Source: Desulfocurvus vexinensis DSM 17965
GTDB taxonomy: Bacteria; Desulfobacterota; Desulfovibrionia; Desulfovibrionales; Desulfovibrionaceae
Length of the DNA: 64,000 nt
Direction of reading: 5' to 3'
Assembly: GCF_000519125.1 (NCBI RefSeq)
Contig: NZ_KI912582.1
Location: 62,001-126,000, forward strand
Made by a program: the position numbers and the translations under genes. Position 1 is the stretch's first letter. Every line of letters starts with the position of its first letter. Positions 34,480-43,006 of this stretch are shown here, piece after piece. Below the pieces are notes generated by a model. The model was given only the letters and a program-made list of their open reading frames with translations. It did no database searches and was not told the origin of the DNA.

Positions 34480-35400
34480 ATGCCAAATCTTGGTCAATTG
34501 GTAATGCTCATCAGTCCGAAGGGCAAGCGATACTTGCGCACCCTGGAAGAGGGCCCCGACATCCACACCGGCGACGGCGTGCTCCGGCTCGCCGATCTGG
34601 TGGCCGCAGCGTACGGCGACACGGTGCCCACGCATATCGGCCAGCCCTACCGGGTGCTCAAGCCCACGCTCTACGACTGCGTGAAGCTGGGCATCAAGCG
34701 CCAGACGCAGATCCTCTACCCCAAGGAAATCGGCTACCTGCTGGTGAAGCTGGGCATCGGCCCGGGCACGCGGGTTATCGAGGCGGGCAGCGGCTCGGGC
34801 AGCTTCACGGCGGCCCTGTCCTTCGCCGTGGGCGAGGCGGGGCGCGTCTACACCTACGAGCGCAGGCCCGAGTTCTCGGAGCTCAACGCCAAGAACCTGC
34901 GGCGCATCGGCCTGGGCGCCAACGTGGAGCACCATGTCCACGACATCGCCGGGGGCTTTTTGCAGACCGGGGTGGACGCGCTGTTTTTGGACGTGCGCGA
35001 GCCGTGGGCCTACGCGGCGCACATCCCGGCGGCGGTGATGCCCGGGGCGCCGGTGGCCTTTTTGCTGCCCACAGTGAACCAGGTCAGCGAGCTGCTGGTG
35101 GCCCTGGAGGCCGGGCCCTTCGACGAGGTGGAGGTGGCCGAGGTGCTGGTGCGGCGCTGGAAGCCCGTGCCCGACCGCATGCGCCCCGAGGACCGCATGA
35201 TCGCCCACACGGGCTTTCTGACCTTCGCGCGCTGCATGGAGCGCCTGGAGGGCGGCGGGAACCTGGGCACCCGCGAGCGCAAGCAGGACGCCGCGCGCAG
35301 GCGCCGCGAGGCCGAGCGCGCCGCCCAGGACGGCGCGGACGACCCCCGGGACGATGCGGACCTGCCCGGCGAGGACGAGGACGGCGGCGAGGACGAATAG
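34480..35400 (+). CDS. trmI: tRNA (adenine-N1)-methyltransferase, TrmI type
   Basis: 306 residues. It methylates N1 of adenine 58 in tRNA with S-adenosylmethionine. The N-terminal beta domain (LISPKGKRYLRTLEEG) precedes the Rossmann fold with the SAM motif VIEAGSGSGSFTAAL and the acidic motif DALFLDVREPW. The last 40 residues are an Arg- then Asp/Glu-rich tail, probably disordered. The ATG follows a GGAGG. It is divergent from the radical SAM gene. Confidence 0.93.
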   Translation: MPNLGQLVMLISPKGKRYLRTLEEGPDIHTGDGVLRLADLVAAAYGDTVPTHIGQPYRVLKPTLYDCVKLGIKRQTQILYPKEIGYLLVKLGIGPGTRVIEAGSGSGSFTAALSFAVGEAGRVYTYERRPEFSELNAKNLRRIGLGANVEHHVHDIAGGFLQTGVDALFLDVREPWAYAAHIPAAVMPGAPVAFLLPTVNQVSELLVALEAGPFDEVEVAEVLVRRWKPVPDRMRPEDRMIAHTGFLTFARCMERLEGGGNLGTRERKQDAARRRREAERAAQDGADDPRDDADLPGEDEDGGEDE

Positions 35401-35423
35401 CCCTCCGGCACAACCCTCCGGGA

Positions 35424-36326
35424 TTATTCCAGGAACAGCGGCGGCTCCACGGCAAGACCGGGGCCGCCGTTCTTCATGGCCTCGGCCAGCACCAGGCGCG
35501 CCGGGGCCCCGGGGCGCGGGTGCACCAGGCGCAGGCGCTTGGGCGCCAGGCGCGCCCCGGCCAGGTCGGCCAGCAGGGCGTCCAGGCGCTCGGCCAGGCC
35601 GATGAAGCAGGCCCGGCGGCGGTTCTTGAGCAGATAGGCCGCCGCGCGGGCGAAATCCGCCGTGGTGGCCCCGGCCTCGAAGCGGGCGGCGTCGCGCCCG
35701 GGGTCCGGGCAGCGGCGGCCCGTGCCCGGCTGGCGGTAGGGCGGGTTGCAGACCACGAGGTCCACGCTTTCGGGGGCCAGCGCCGGGTGCCCGCGCACGG
35801 CGGCCACATCGGCCAGCACGGCCCGGCAGCGCGGGCCCAGGCCCAGGCGCGCGGCGTTCTCGCTGGCGCAGGCGAGCATCCCGGGGTTGTTGTCCAGCCC
35901 GGTGAGCGCCACGGGGCCGTCCGGCGCGCGCAACAGCAGCGCCAGCCCCACCACGCCGCAGCCGCAGCCCAGGTCCGCCACGCGGCTCACCCCGCGCAGG
36001 CCCGCGAAGTCCGCCAAAAGCAGGGCGTCCACCGAAAAACGAAAGCCCCGCGCAGGCTGGGCCAGCCCGCGCGGGAAAAAGGCCCGCGCCGCCGCCACGG
36101 CCTGGGGGTCGCCGGGTGTGCTGTGGCTGGCGTCCGCCGTGCCCTGCGGCAGGGGCTGGATGGCCGGGTTGCCCGCTGCGCGGGGTGTGCAGGAGGGGAG
36201 GGGCTGGCCCGAGGTCTGGGCCCCGCCGGGCGCGTCCTGGGCGGCGTCCGCCGCGTTTTGGCGCTGCGCCGCCCCCGGCTCTTCGGGCGCGCCGCTGGCG
36301 CCCGGCCCGCCCGTCGCAACGGCCAT
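35424..36326 (-). CDS. Class I SAM-dependent N6-adenine methyltransferase (TrmN6-like)
   Basis: 300 residues. After a long disordered Ala/Gly/Pro-rich N-terminus (about 75 residues) comes the methyltransferase core: FRFSVDALLLADFA, the SAM motif VADLGCGCGVVGLAL, and the catalytic NPPY in DLVVCNPPYRQPG. NPPY enzymes with this N-terminal block methylate A37 of tRNA-Val. The true start may be later than ATG 36326, near residue 75. It is five bases downstream of serB on the same strand. Confidence 0.85.
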   Translation of the reverse strand: MAVATGGPGASGAPEEPGAAQRQNAADAAQDAPGGAQTSGQPLPSCTPRAAGNPAIQPLPQGTADASHSTPGDPQAVAAARAFFPRGLAQPARGFRFSVDALLLADFAGLRGVSRVADLGCGCGVVGLALLLRAPDGPVALTGLDNNPGMLACASENAARLGLGPRCRAVLADVAAVRGHPALAPESVDLVVCNPPYRQPGTGRRCPDPGRDAARFEAGATTADFARAAAYLLKNRRRACFIGLAERLDALLADLAGARLAPKRLRLVHPRPGAPARLVLAEAMKNGGPGLAVEPPLFLE

Positions 36327-36331
36327 GGCGC

Positions 36332-37546
36332 CTACTCCAGGGCCTCGCGGTCGCGCAGGCCCAGCAGGTAGAGGATGCCGTCCAGGCCCAGGGTGGAGAT
36401 GGCCTGCTTGGCGCCCTTCTTGACGATGGGCTTGGCGTGGAAGGCGATGCCCAGGCCCGCCTTGCCGAGCATGGGCAGGTCGTTGGCGCCGTCGCCCACG
36501 GCCACGGCCTGTTGCAGGTCGATGTTCTCGCGGCGGGCGATGTCCTCCAGCAGCTCGGCCTTGCGCGCGCCGTCCACGATCTCGCCCACCACGCGGCCCG
36601 TGAGCCGTCCGTCCTCAATTTCCAGCTCGTTGGCGTACACGTAGTCCACGCCCAGGCGCTCCTTGAGCCGCGCCCCGAAATAGGTGAACCCGCCCGAGAG
36701 GATGGCCACCTTGTAGCCGAGCTTCTTCAGGTTGCCCACCAGCCGCTCGGCGCCCTCGGTCATGGGGATGGACGCGGCCACCTCCTCCAGCACCGCGGCG
36801 GGCAGCCCGCGCAGCAGCGACACCCGGCGGATCAGGCTGCCCTTGAAGTCCAGCTCGCCGCGCATGGCCGCCTCGGTGATGCGCGAAACCTCGTCCACCA
36901 CCCCGGCCCGGCGCGCCAGCTCGTCGATGACCTCGGCCTGGATCAGGGTCGAGTCCATGTCGAAGGCGATAAGGCGGCGGTTGCGGCGGTAGACGTTGTC
37001 CTCCTGGAAGGCGATGTCCAGGCCCAGCTCCTGGGAGATGTCCATGAACGACGAGCGCAGGGCCTCGCTGTCCGTGGCCTCGCCGCGCACGGTGAATTCC
37101 ACGCAGGCCCGCCCGGTGCGCGGCGGGTTGACCAGCGAGATGCGCCCCGACAGGCGCGACACCGAGTCGATGTTCAGCCCGTTGGCGTTGAGTGTGCCCG
37201 AGACGCGCGCGAGCATGTCCGCGCCGATCTCGCGGGCCAGCAGGGTCACGATGTAGCGCTTGCGGCCCTGGGCCGCCACCCAGGCCTCGTGCCGCTCCAG
37301 GGGCACGGGCACGAATTTGAGCTTCACGCCCAGCTCGTTGGCGCCGTAGAGCAGATCCTTGAGGATCGGCGCCATGCCGTAGCGCTCGGGCACCTCGATG
37401 ATCAGCCCCAGGGACAGGGTGTCGTGCACCGCCGCCTGGCCGATGTCCAGGATGCGGACCTCGTAGTCCGCCAGGATGGAGGTGATGTGGTGCATGATGC
37501 CCGGCTTGTCCTCGCCGGAAATCTTGATCAGGAAAATCTCGGACAT
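36332..37546 (-). CDS. serB: Phosphoserine phosphatase with two ACT domains
   Basis: 404 residues. The last step of serine synthesis: phosphoserine to serine. Two ACT regulatory domains occupy about residues 3-85 and 97-180. The HAD catalytic part begins with the nucleophile motif DMDST (196-200) and continues with LSGGFTYF and GDGANDLPML. The double-ACT form is the MtSerB-like type expected to be feedback-regulated by an amino acid. ATG 37546 gives normal length. The methyltransferase gene follows after five bases. Confidence 0.95.
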   Translation of the reverse strand: MSEIFLIKISGEDKPGIMHHITSILADYEVRILDIGQAAVHDTLSLGLIIEVPERYGMAPILKDLLYGANELGVKLKFVPVPLERHEAWVAAQGRKRYIVTLLAREIGADMLARVSGTLNANGLNIDSVSRLSGRISLVNPPRTGRACVEFTVRGEATDSEALRSSFMDISQELGLDIAFQEDNVYRRNRRLIAFDMDSTLIQAEVIDELARRAGVVDEVSRITEAAMRGELDFKGSLIRRVSLLRGLPAAVLEEVAASIPMTEGAERLVGNLKKLGYKVAILSGGFTYFGARLKERLGVDYVYANELEIEDGRLTGRVVGEIVDGARKAELLEDIARRENIDLQQAVAVGDGANDLPMLGKAGLGIAFHAKPIVKKGAKQAISTLGLDGILYLLGLRDREALE

Positions 37547-37676
37547 GCGGCGTCGCTCCCGTTTCGCAGCCTTGTACCCCAAAGCGGCCCGGGACGGAAG
37601 CGCCAGGGTGGAGCCTGCGGCGCCCCGGGCGCTGCCCGGGACCCGGCAGGGGCCGGGGGCCCCTGCACCCCGCACG

Positions 37677-37718
37677 CCGGCTGGGCCGCGCGGCGAAGCG
37701 CCGCGCGGGCCCAGCCGG
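37677..37718. repeat. Long GC inverted repeat between murJ and serB
   Basis: CCGGCTGGGCC and GCGCGGCG are each mirrored around an AAG loop. It lies after the murJ stop and before serB, both on the minus strand. There is no T tract; it may be a Rho-assisted or structural 3' end for murJ. Confidence 0.5.
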
Positions 37719-37830
37719 GAGGACAGACGGGGGAAAAAGGCTGTCTCCGGACGCCACACGCCCTCGTTCCTGCCCCTCCCCCGCCATTTCCGCCACTCCG
37801 GCCCCGCCCCGCCCGCCCCGTGCGCGGGCC

Positions 37831-39369
37831 TCAGCCCTGCTTGCGCCGCAGGCGTCTGCGCAGGGCGTCGAGGACGAGGCGGGCTTCGGGCACGCCGGTG
37901 GCCAGGGACAGGGCGGCGTAGGCCACGGCCCACAGGGGGATGAGGGCCACGGCCCAGCGGCCCAGGCTGAGAGTGGCCAGGGCGGCCAGGCCCATGGCGG
38001 CGGACTGGGCGGTGTAGAGCAGGGCCTGGCGCTGGAAGGTGGCCCAGCCGGGGCCGAACTTGGCGCGCAGCCCGACCAGCAGCAGGACGGCGTTGACCCA
38101 GGAGGAGAGGGTGGTGGCCAGGGCCAGGCCCACGTGGTCCATGACCTGCATGAGCCCGACGCCGCTGGCGACATAGACCACGAGGCTGACGACGCCGATG
38201 CGCACGGGGGCCTTGGTGTCCTGCAGGGCGTAGTAGGCCGAGACCAGGGGCCGCACCAGGGCGAAGGCGGGCAGGCCCGCGCCGTAGGCCACCAGGGCCC
38301 AGGCCGTGGCGCTCACGGCCTCGGCGGCGAAGGCCCCGCGCTGGAAGAGCAGGGCCACGATGGGTTCGGCCAGGGCCATGAGCCCGGCGGCGGCGGGCAG
38401 GCTGATGAACAGGGTCAGCTTGATGCTGGCGTTGAGGGTGGCGCGGAAGTCGTCCATGTCGCCGCGCGCGGCCAGGGCCGAGAGGCTGGGCAGGGCGGCG
38501 GTGCTCACGGCCACGCCGAACACGCCCAGGGGGAACTGCACGAGGCGGTCGGCGTAGTAGAGGTAGGAGATGCTGCCTGCGGCCAGCAGCGAGGCGAGCA
38601 TGGTGCCGATGACGATGTTGATCTGGTAGACGGCGGCGCCGAAGACCGTGGGCAGCATGAGCCGCGCGGTGCGGCCCACGCCCGGGTGGCGCATGGACCA
38701 GGGCCCGGTCCAGGTGAAGCCTGCGGCGGCCATGGAGGGCTGTTGCAGGGCCAACTGCGCCGCCCCGGCCACCAGCACGCCCACGGCCAGGCAGTGCGGC
38801 ACGGACCAGCCCGCCCACACGCCGATGAGCGCGGCGGTGATGAGGCAGACGTTGAGGGCGCAGGGCGCCAGGGACGGGGCCAGGAAGCGCCCCGAGGCGT
38901 TGAGCAGGCCCATGCACAGGGCCATGCCCGCCACGAAGAGGATGTAGGGGAAGCAGATGCGCGTGAGGTCGGCGGTCAGCTCCAGCAGGGCCGGGTCGTC
39001 GGCGAAGCCCGGGGCGATGACGTGCACCAGGGGCCCGGCCCCGAGCATGGCCACGGTGGTGATGACGCCGAGCACGAGCAGCACCCAGACCATGAGCGAG
39101 CGGGCCATGGCGTGGGCCTCGGCGTCGCCGGAGTCCTCGCGGGTGCGCGTGTAGACGGGCACGAAGGCCATGGTCAGCGAGCCCTCGCCGAACAGGCGGC
39201 GCAGCAGGTTGGGCAGGCGGAAGGCCACGAAGAAGGCGTCGGCCAGGGGCCCGGCGCCCAGGGCGAAGGCCGTGACCAGATCGCGCAGGAAACCCAGGAT
39301 GCGCGAGGCCAGGGTGGCCCCGGCGACGATGGCGGCGTTCTTGGCGATGACGCGGGCGTGGTTGGTCAT
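37831..39369 (-). CDS. murJ: Lipid II flippase MurJ
   Basis: 512 residues, 14 predicted membrane helices. It flips lipid II across the inner membrane for peptidoglycan synthesis. The N-terminal MVF-family block (ASRILGFLRDLVTAFALG, then RLPNLLRRLFGEGSLTMAF) is diagnostic. ATG 39369 overlaps the mutM stop by four bases. It is last in the operon paaK-like/chaN-like/mutM/murJ. Confidence 0.96.
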   Translation of the reverse strand: MTNHARVIAKNAAIVAGATLASRILGFLRDLVTAFALGAGPLADAFFVAFRLPNLLRRLFGEGSLTMAFVPVYTRTREDSGDAEAHAMARSLMVWVLLVLGVITTVAMLGAGPLVHVIAPGFADDPALLELTADLTRICFPYILFVAGMALCMGLLNASGRFLAPSLAPCALNVCLITAALIGVWAGWSVPHCLAVGVLVAGAAQLALQQPSMAAAGFTWTGPWSMRHPGVGRTARLMLPTVFGAAVYQINIVIGTMLASLLAAGSISYLYYADRLVQFPLGVFGVAVSTAALPSLSALAARGDMDDFRATLNASIKLTLFISLPAAAGLMALAEPIVALLFQRGAFAAEAVSATAWALVAYGAGLPAFALVRPLVSAYYALQDTKAPVRIGVVSLVVYVASGVGLMQVMDHVGLALATTLSSWVNAVLLLVGLRAKFGPGWATFQRQALLYTAQSAAMGLAALATLSLGRWAVALIPLWAVAYAALSLATGVPEARLVLDALRRRLRRKQG

Positions 39370-40229
39370 GAGCCTCCGGCCCATGCGGGGCGCTGGCAGT
39401 GGGGGCAGAAGGTGGTGCTGCGTCCGGCCACGGCGGTCCGCACCAGGGGTGCGGTGCAGGTGCGGCAGGGTGTGCCGCCGCGCCCGTAGACGCGAAAATC
39501 GTTCTGGAAGGCCCCGGCGTCGCCGTGGGCGTTCACGTAGTCGCTGATGGACGAGCCGTTGGCGGCGATGGCCTCGGCCAGCACGGCCACCAGGGCGTCG
39601 TGCAGGCGCGCGAGGCGCTCGGGGCCGATGGCCGCCGCCGTATCCGCCGGGTGGATGCCCGCGCGGAACAGGCTCTCGTCGGCGTAGATATTGCCCACTC
39701 CGGCCAGCACGGACTGGTCCAGCAGCAGGGCTTTGATGCGCGCGCGGCGCCCGCCCAGCAGGGCGGCGAAGGCTTCGGCGTCCAGGTCCATGGGCTCGGG
39801 GCCCAGGGCGGCGAAGAACGGCCAGCGCGCCAGGGCGTCGGGGCTCATGGCCCGGCAGCGGCCGAATTTGCGGGCGTCGGTGAAGAACAGGCGCCGTTCG
39901 TCGGCGAGGTCGAGGATCAGCCGGGTGTGGGTGTATGGCGCGGTGGCGGTGGGCTCCACGGTGAGCCGCCCGGTCATGCGCAGGTGGAAGGCCAGGTGCA
40001 GCGGCGGGCGTTTCGGGGCGTGCAGCTCCAGGGCCAGGACCTTGCCCCGGCGCCAGACGGCGCCGATGCGCCCCCCGGCCACGGCGCGCGGCAGGGCCGG
40101 GGCGTCCAGGGCGCCGTGGCCGGTCTCCAGCACCCCGGGCCAGAGCAGGGTGGCGCTGGCCAGGGTCGCGCCGCACAGGTCCTGGCGCAGGCCCCGGGCG
40201 ATGGTTTCCACCTCGGGCAGTTCGGGCAT
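39366..40229 (-). CDS. mutM: Formamidopyrimidine-DNA glycosylase
   Basis: 287 residues. It removes 8-oxoguanine and ring-opened purines and nicks the strand. The catalytic N-terminus MPELPEVETI (Pro1 after Met removal, Glu2) is intact. The H2TH region with SVLAGVGNIYADESLF follows, and the C-terminal zinc finger is CRTC with CPHC. It starts five bases after the ChaN-like gene and overlaps murJ. Confidence 0.97.
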   Translation of the reverse strand: MPELPEVETIARGLRQDLCGATLASATLLWPGVLETGHGALDAPALPRAVAGGRIGAVWRRGKVLALELHAPKRPPLHLAFHLRMTGRLTVEPTATAPYTHTRLILDLADERRLFFTDARKFGRCRAMSPDALARWPFFAALGPEPMDLDAEAFAALLGGRRARIKALLLDQSVLAGVGNIYADESLFRAGIHPADTAAAIGPERLARLHDALVAVLAEAIAANGSSISDYVNAHGDAGAFQNDFRVYGRGGTPCRTCTAPLVRTAVAGRSTTFCPHCQRPAWAGGS

Positions 40230-40234
40230 GGCGG

Positions 40235-41506
40235 CTACTCGGCCCCCTGCGGGGCGGCGTCGGGGGCGGGGCCGGGTTCCTCCCGCAGGGCGCCTGGCCC
40301 GCCGCCCACGCCCGTCAGGGGCACGGCCAGTTCCAGCACCTGCCCGTCGCGTCGCACGGTGATGGCCAGGGGCAGCCCGGCGCGCCCGGCCTTGAGGGCG
40401 CCCTTGTGCAGCACCCACAGGCTCGTGGCGGGCTCGCCCATGACGGCAAGGATCTCGTCGCCGGGCAGGAATCCGGCCTGGGCGGCGCGGGTGTCCGGGG
40501 CCACGTCGGTGACACTCACCCGGGCGTCGCGCTCCTGGAGCACGAAGCCCAGGCGCGAGGAATGCGACAGGGGGCAGAAGAAGAAGGCGTCGGCATCGGC
40601 GGGGTCGAAGCCGGAGCCGCCGCGCCAGGGCAGCACGGCCAGCACCCGGGCGCGCGGGTCCAGGGCGTGCAGGCGGCGGGCGATGCCCCAGCCGCGCTCC
40701 ACATGCCCGGCCCCGGCCAGGAGGAGCACCGGGCGGCCCTGGGCGCGCCGGGCGGCCACGGCGGACCGGGCCATGGCCGTGTCCCACAGGGCCTGGACGC
40801 GCAGGAAGCGCTCGCGGCGGTCGGCCTGGGCTGAAGGCGCGGCGGCCGCGCCGTCCTCGCCGTCCCCGTGGCCGGGCGCGGCGTGGCGCGCGAGCACGCG
40901 CTCCAGCTCGCTGGCCTGTTCGGGGGCCGGGGGGATGATCTGCACGGGCAGCAGGTGGCGGTCGGCCCGGGCCACGGCCCCGGGGCCGCCCTCGCCCACG
41001 GCGCGCACCACGCGCCGGGGCACGTTGAGCCCGGCCAGGGGCGCGCCCGTGCGGCGCGCGGCTTCGAGCACCGGCCTGTACAGGGCGAAGGGGTGGCCCC
41101 AGGCCGTTTCCCAGTCCAGGGCGCCGGGCAGGTCGTCCACGCCGAGTTCGCCCGCATTGAAGCGGTCCAGCACGGGTTGCAGCTCGGCGGGCACCATTTC
41201 CAGCCCCAGCACCGGGGCCGGGCCGCGCGCGGCCATGGCGTCGAGCACGTCGGCCTGCACGCGGTGGTCGCAGGCCGAGGAGTGCGACTCGCCCAGCAGC
41301 ACGTAGTCGGCGTGGGCCGCGCGGCGGACCAGCTCGTCCAGGGGCAGGGGCCGGGCGTCGGCGCCGAACAGCTCGCCGGGGCGCAGGTCCGCCGGGGGCG
41401 CCAGCTCAGGCGGGCGCACGGCAGCGCAGGCGCAAAGGGCCGCCGCCAGGATGACGGCGGCCCCCATGCGCAGGACGGATGTCCACTGGCGCGTGGCTAG
41501 TCCCAC
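40235..41506 (-). CDS. ChaN-like lipoprotein with C-terminal PDZ domain
   Basis: 423 residues from GTG 41506. That start is preferred over ATG 41467 because it supplies the positive residues of a signal peptide (LATRQWTSVLR) before the hydrophobic core and a lipobox-like LAAALCAC; GAGGA lies upstream. The ChaN/DUF399 domain is marked by YVLLGESHSSACDHRVQ and by VLGLEMVP. Such proteins are linked to heme or iron handling at the cell envelope. The C-terminal 100 residues form a PDZ-like domain (SVTDVAPDTRAAQAGFLPGD). It overlaps the upstream gene by 10 bases. Confidence 0.85.
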   Translation of the reverse strand: MGLATRQWTSVLRMGAAVILAAALCACAAVRPPELAPPADLRPGELFGADARPLPLDELVRRAAHADYVLLGESHSSACDHRVQADVLDAMAARGPAPVLGLEMVPAELQPVLDRFNAGELGVDDLPGALDWETAWGHPFALYRPVLEAARRTGAPLAGLNVPRRVVRAVGEGGPGAVARADRHLLPVQIIPPAPEQASELERVLARHAAPGHGDGEDGAAAAPSAQADRRERFLRVQALWDTAMARSAVAARRAQGRPVLLLAGAGHVERGWGIARRLHALDPRARVLAVLPWRGGSGFDPADADAFFFCPLSHSSRLGFVLQERDARVSVTDVAPDTRAAQAGFLPGDEILAVMGEPATSLWVLHKGALKAGRAGLPLAITVRRDGQVLELAVPLTGVGGGPGALREEPGPAPDAAPQGAE

Positions 41507-42762
41507 TTGCGCTTGTCCTCGATGGGCCGGATCTGCGGCGGCAGGGTGCCGGGGGGCACGATCTTCAGGTCCGGGCGCAGCTTGATCTGCTGACGGAAGT
41601 CGTGCAGCAGCTCGTCCTCGCGCTTGAAGTTGGAGGCCTCCACCGAGAGCACCATCTCGTCGATGCCGCCGGGGTTGGTGACCTCGATCTGCCAGCGCTT
41701 GATCTCCTCGAAGCGGGCCATGACCTGCTCCACCTGGTGCGGGTAGACGAACATGCCCTTGATGCGCGTGGTGGTGTCCACCCGGCCGACGATGTTGCCC
41801 AGGCGGGGGCTGCTGCGGCCGCAGGCGCAGGGCGCGCGGTCGATGTAGGACAGGTCGCCGGTGGCCAGGCGGATGAGCGGGTAGGTCTTGTTGAAGGCCG
41901 TGACCACGATCTCGCCGACCTCGCCGTCCTTGAGGGGGATGCCGGTGTCGGGGTGGCAGATTTCCACGAAGGCGCGGTTGGCGATGTGCAGGCCGTTGGT
42001 GTGGAAGCATTCGTAGCCGATGCAGCCCACGTCGGCGGTACCGTAGCCCTGGCGCATGATGAGGTCGAACTTCTTCTCCAGGGTGGCGCGCGTCTTTTCG
42101 GGGAATTTTTCGCCGGTGACGAAGGCGACCTCCACGAAGAGATCCTTGCGCAGGTTCAGCCCGGCCTCCTCGGCCTTCTGGGCCAGGTGCACCAGGTAGC
42201 TCGGGGTGCCCACATAGCCGGTGACGCGCAGCTTCTGGAGGATGTCGATCTGGGTGCTGGTGTTGCCGGGCCCGGCGGGCACCACGGCGCAGCCCAGGTT
42301 CTTCAGCGGCTCCTCGAACATCAGCCCGGCGGGGGTCAGGTGGTAGTTGAAGGTCACCTGGGCCAGGTCGCCGGGGCGGAAGCCCGCCGCGTAGAAGCCC
42401 TCGGTCCAGCCCCAGTAGTCTTCGCCGCGGTCTTCGGGGTCGAAGATCGGGCCCGGGGAGAGGAACACCCGGCGCAGCTCGCCCAGGTCCTTGGTCAGCA
42501 GCCCGCCCAGGCGTGGCCCCATGGACTGCAGGAAGATCAGTTCCTTCTTCTTGAGGATGGGGATGTGCTTCAAGTCATTGAGCGTCTTGAACTTCTCGAC
42601 GTTGAACTGGGCGCGGTCGAAGCGCTTCTTCACGTCCTCGGAGTAGCGGTAGGCGTAGGAGAGCAGCTCCTTCAACTGGATGGTGTAGTATTGCCTGCGC
42701 TCGGACTCGTCGAGCACCTCGCGGCGCGAATAGATTCCTTCGGTTCTGTCTTTGCGGGTCAT
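41497..42762 (-). CDS. Phenylacetate-CoA ligase family (AMP-forming) protein
   Basis: 421 residues related to PaaK. It adenylates a carboxylic acid and forms a CoA thioester. Visible blocks are VGTPSYLVHLAQKAEEAG, the YGTADVGCIGYEC adenylate motif, and YPLIRLATGDLSYIDRAPCACGRSSPR with its cysteine pair. PaaK-like genes are common in sulfate reducers without phenylacetate catabolism, so the substrate is uncertain. First gene of the operon with the chaN-like gene, mutM and murJ, with its own promoter. Confidence 0.9.
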   Translation of the reverse strand: MTRKDRTEGIYSRREVLDESERRQYYTIQLKELLSYAYRYSEDVKKRFDRAQFNVEKFKTLNDLKHIPILKKKELIFLQSMGPRLGGLLTKDLGELRRVFLSPGPIFDPEDRGEDYWGWTEGFYAAGFRPGDLAQVTFNYHLTPAGLMFEEPLKNLGCAVVPAGPGNTSTQIDILQKLRVTGYVGTPSYLVHLAQKAEEAGLNLRKDLFVEVAFVTGEKFPEKTRATLEKKFDLIMRQGYGTADVGCIGYECFHTNGLHIANRAFVEICHPDTGIPLKDGEVGEIVVTAFNKTYPLIRLATGDLSYIDRAPCACGRSSPRLGNIVGRVDTTTRIKGMFVYPHQVEQVMARFEEIKRWQIEVTNPGGIDEMVLSVEASNFKREDELLHDFRQQIKLRPDLKIVPPGTLPPQIRPIEDKRKWD

Positions 42763-42813
42763 CGGTTCTCCCTTTCCTTATAGCATCGGGCGATTTTTCG
42801 TTCGGGGAGCAGT

Positions 42814-42843
42814 CCTATAGCATACGCGAAAAAGCGGATACAA
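42814..42843 (-). promoter_or_regulatory. Candidate promoter of the paaK-like operon
   Basis: Minus-strand TTGTAT (42838-42843), 18 bases, TATAGG (42814-42819), in a 240-base AT-richer spacer; about 50 bases before the start codon. Confidence 0.5.
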
Positions 42844-43006
42844 GGGGGATGCGAGATTTTCGGTCCGGCACGGATTTTTTTGGTCTTCCAATGCGATTTT
42901 TTGCGCTTCTGCGGAACATCTGGATAAAAACGGATGAAATAGCTGCAAAGCGCCTGGAAACGCGTTTTCTGGCGGCTTGTTTCAGCGGCTCCTGGGGGGC
43001 GGCGGG

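Noticed and set aside
37677-37718. Reading the long GC hairpin before serB as a riboswitch or T-box
   Set aside because: It is a simple inverted repeat without conserved aptamer sequence or a downstream T tract.
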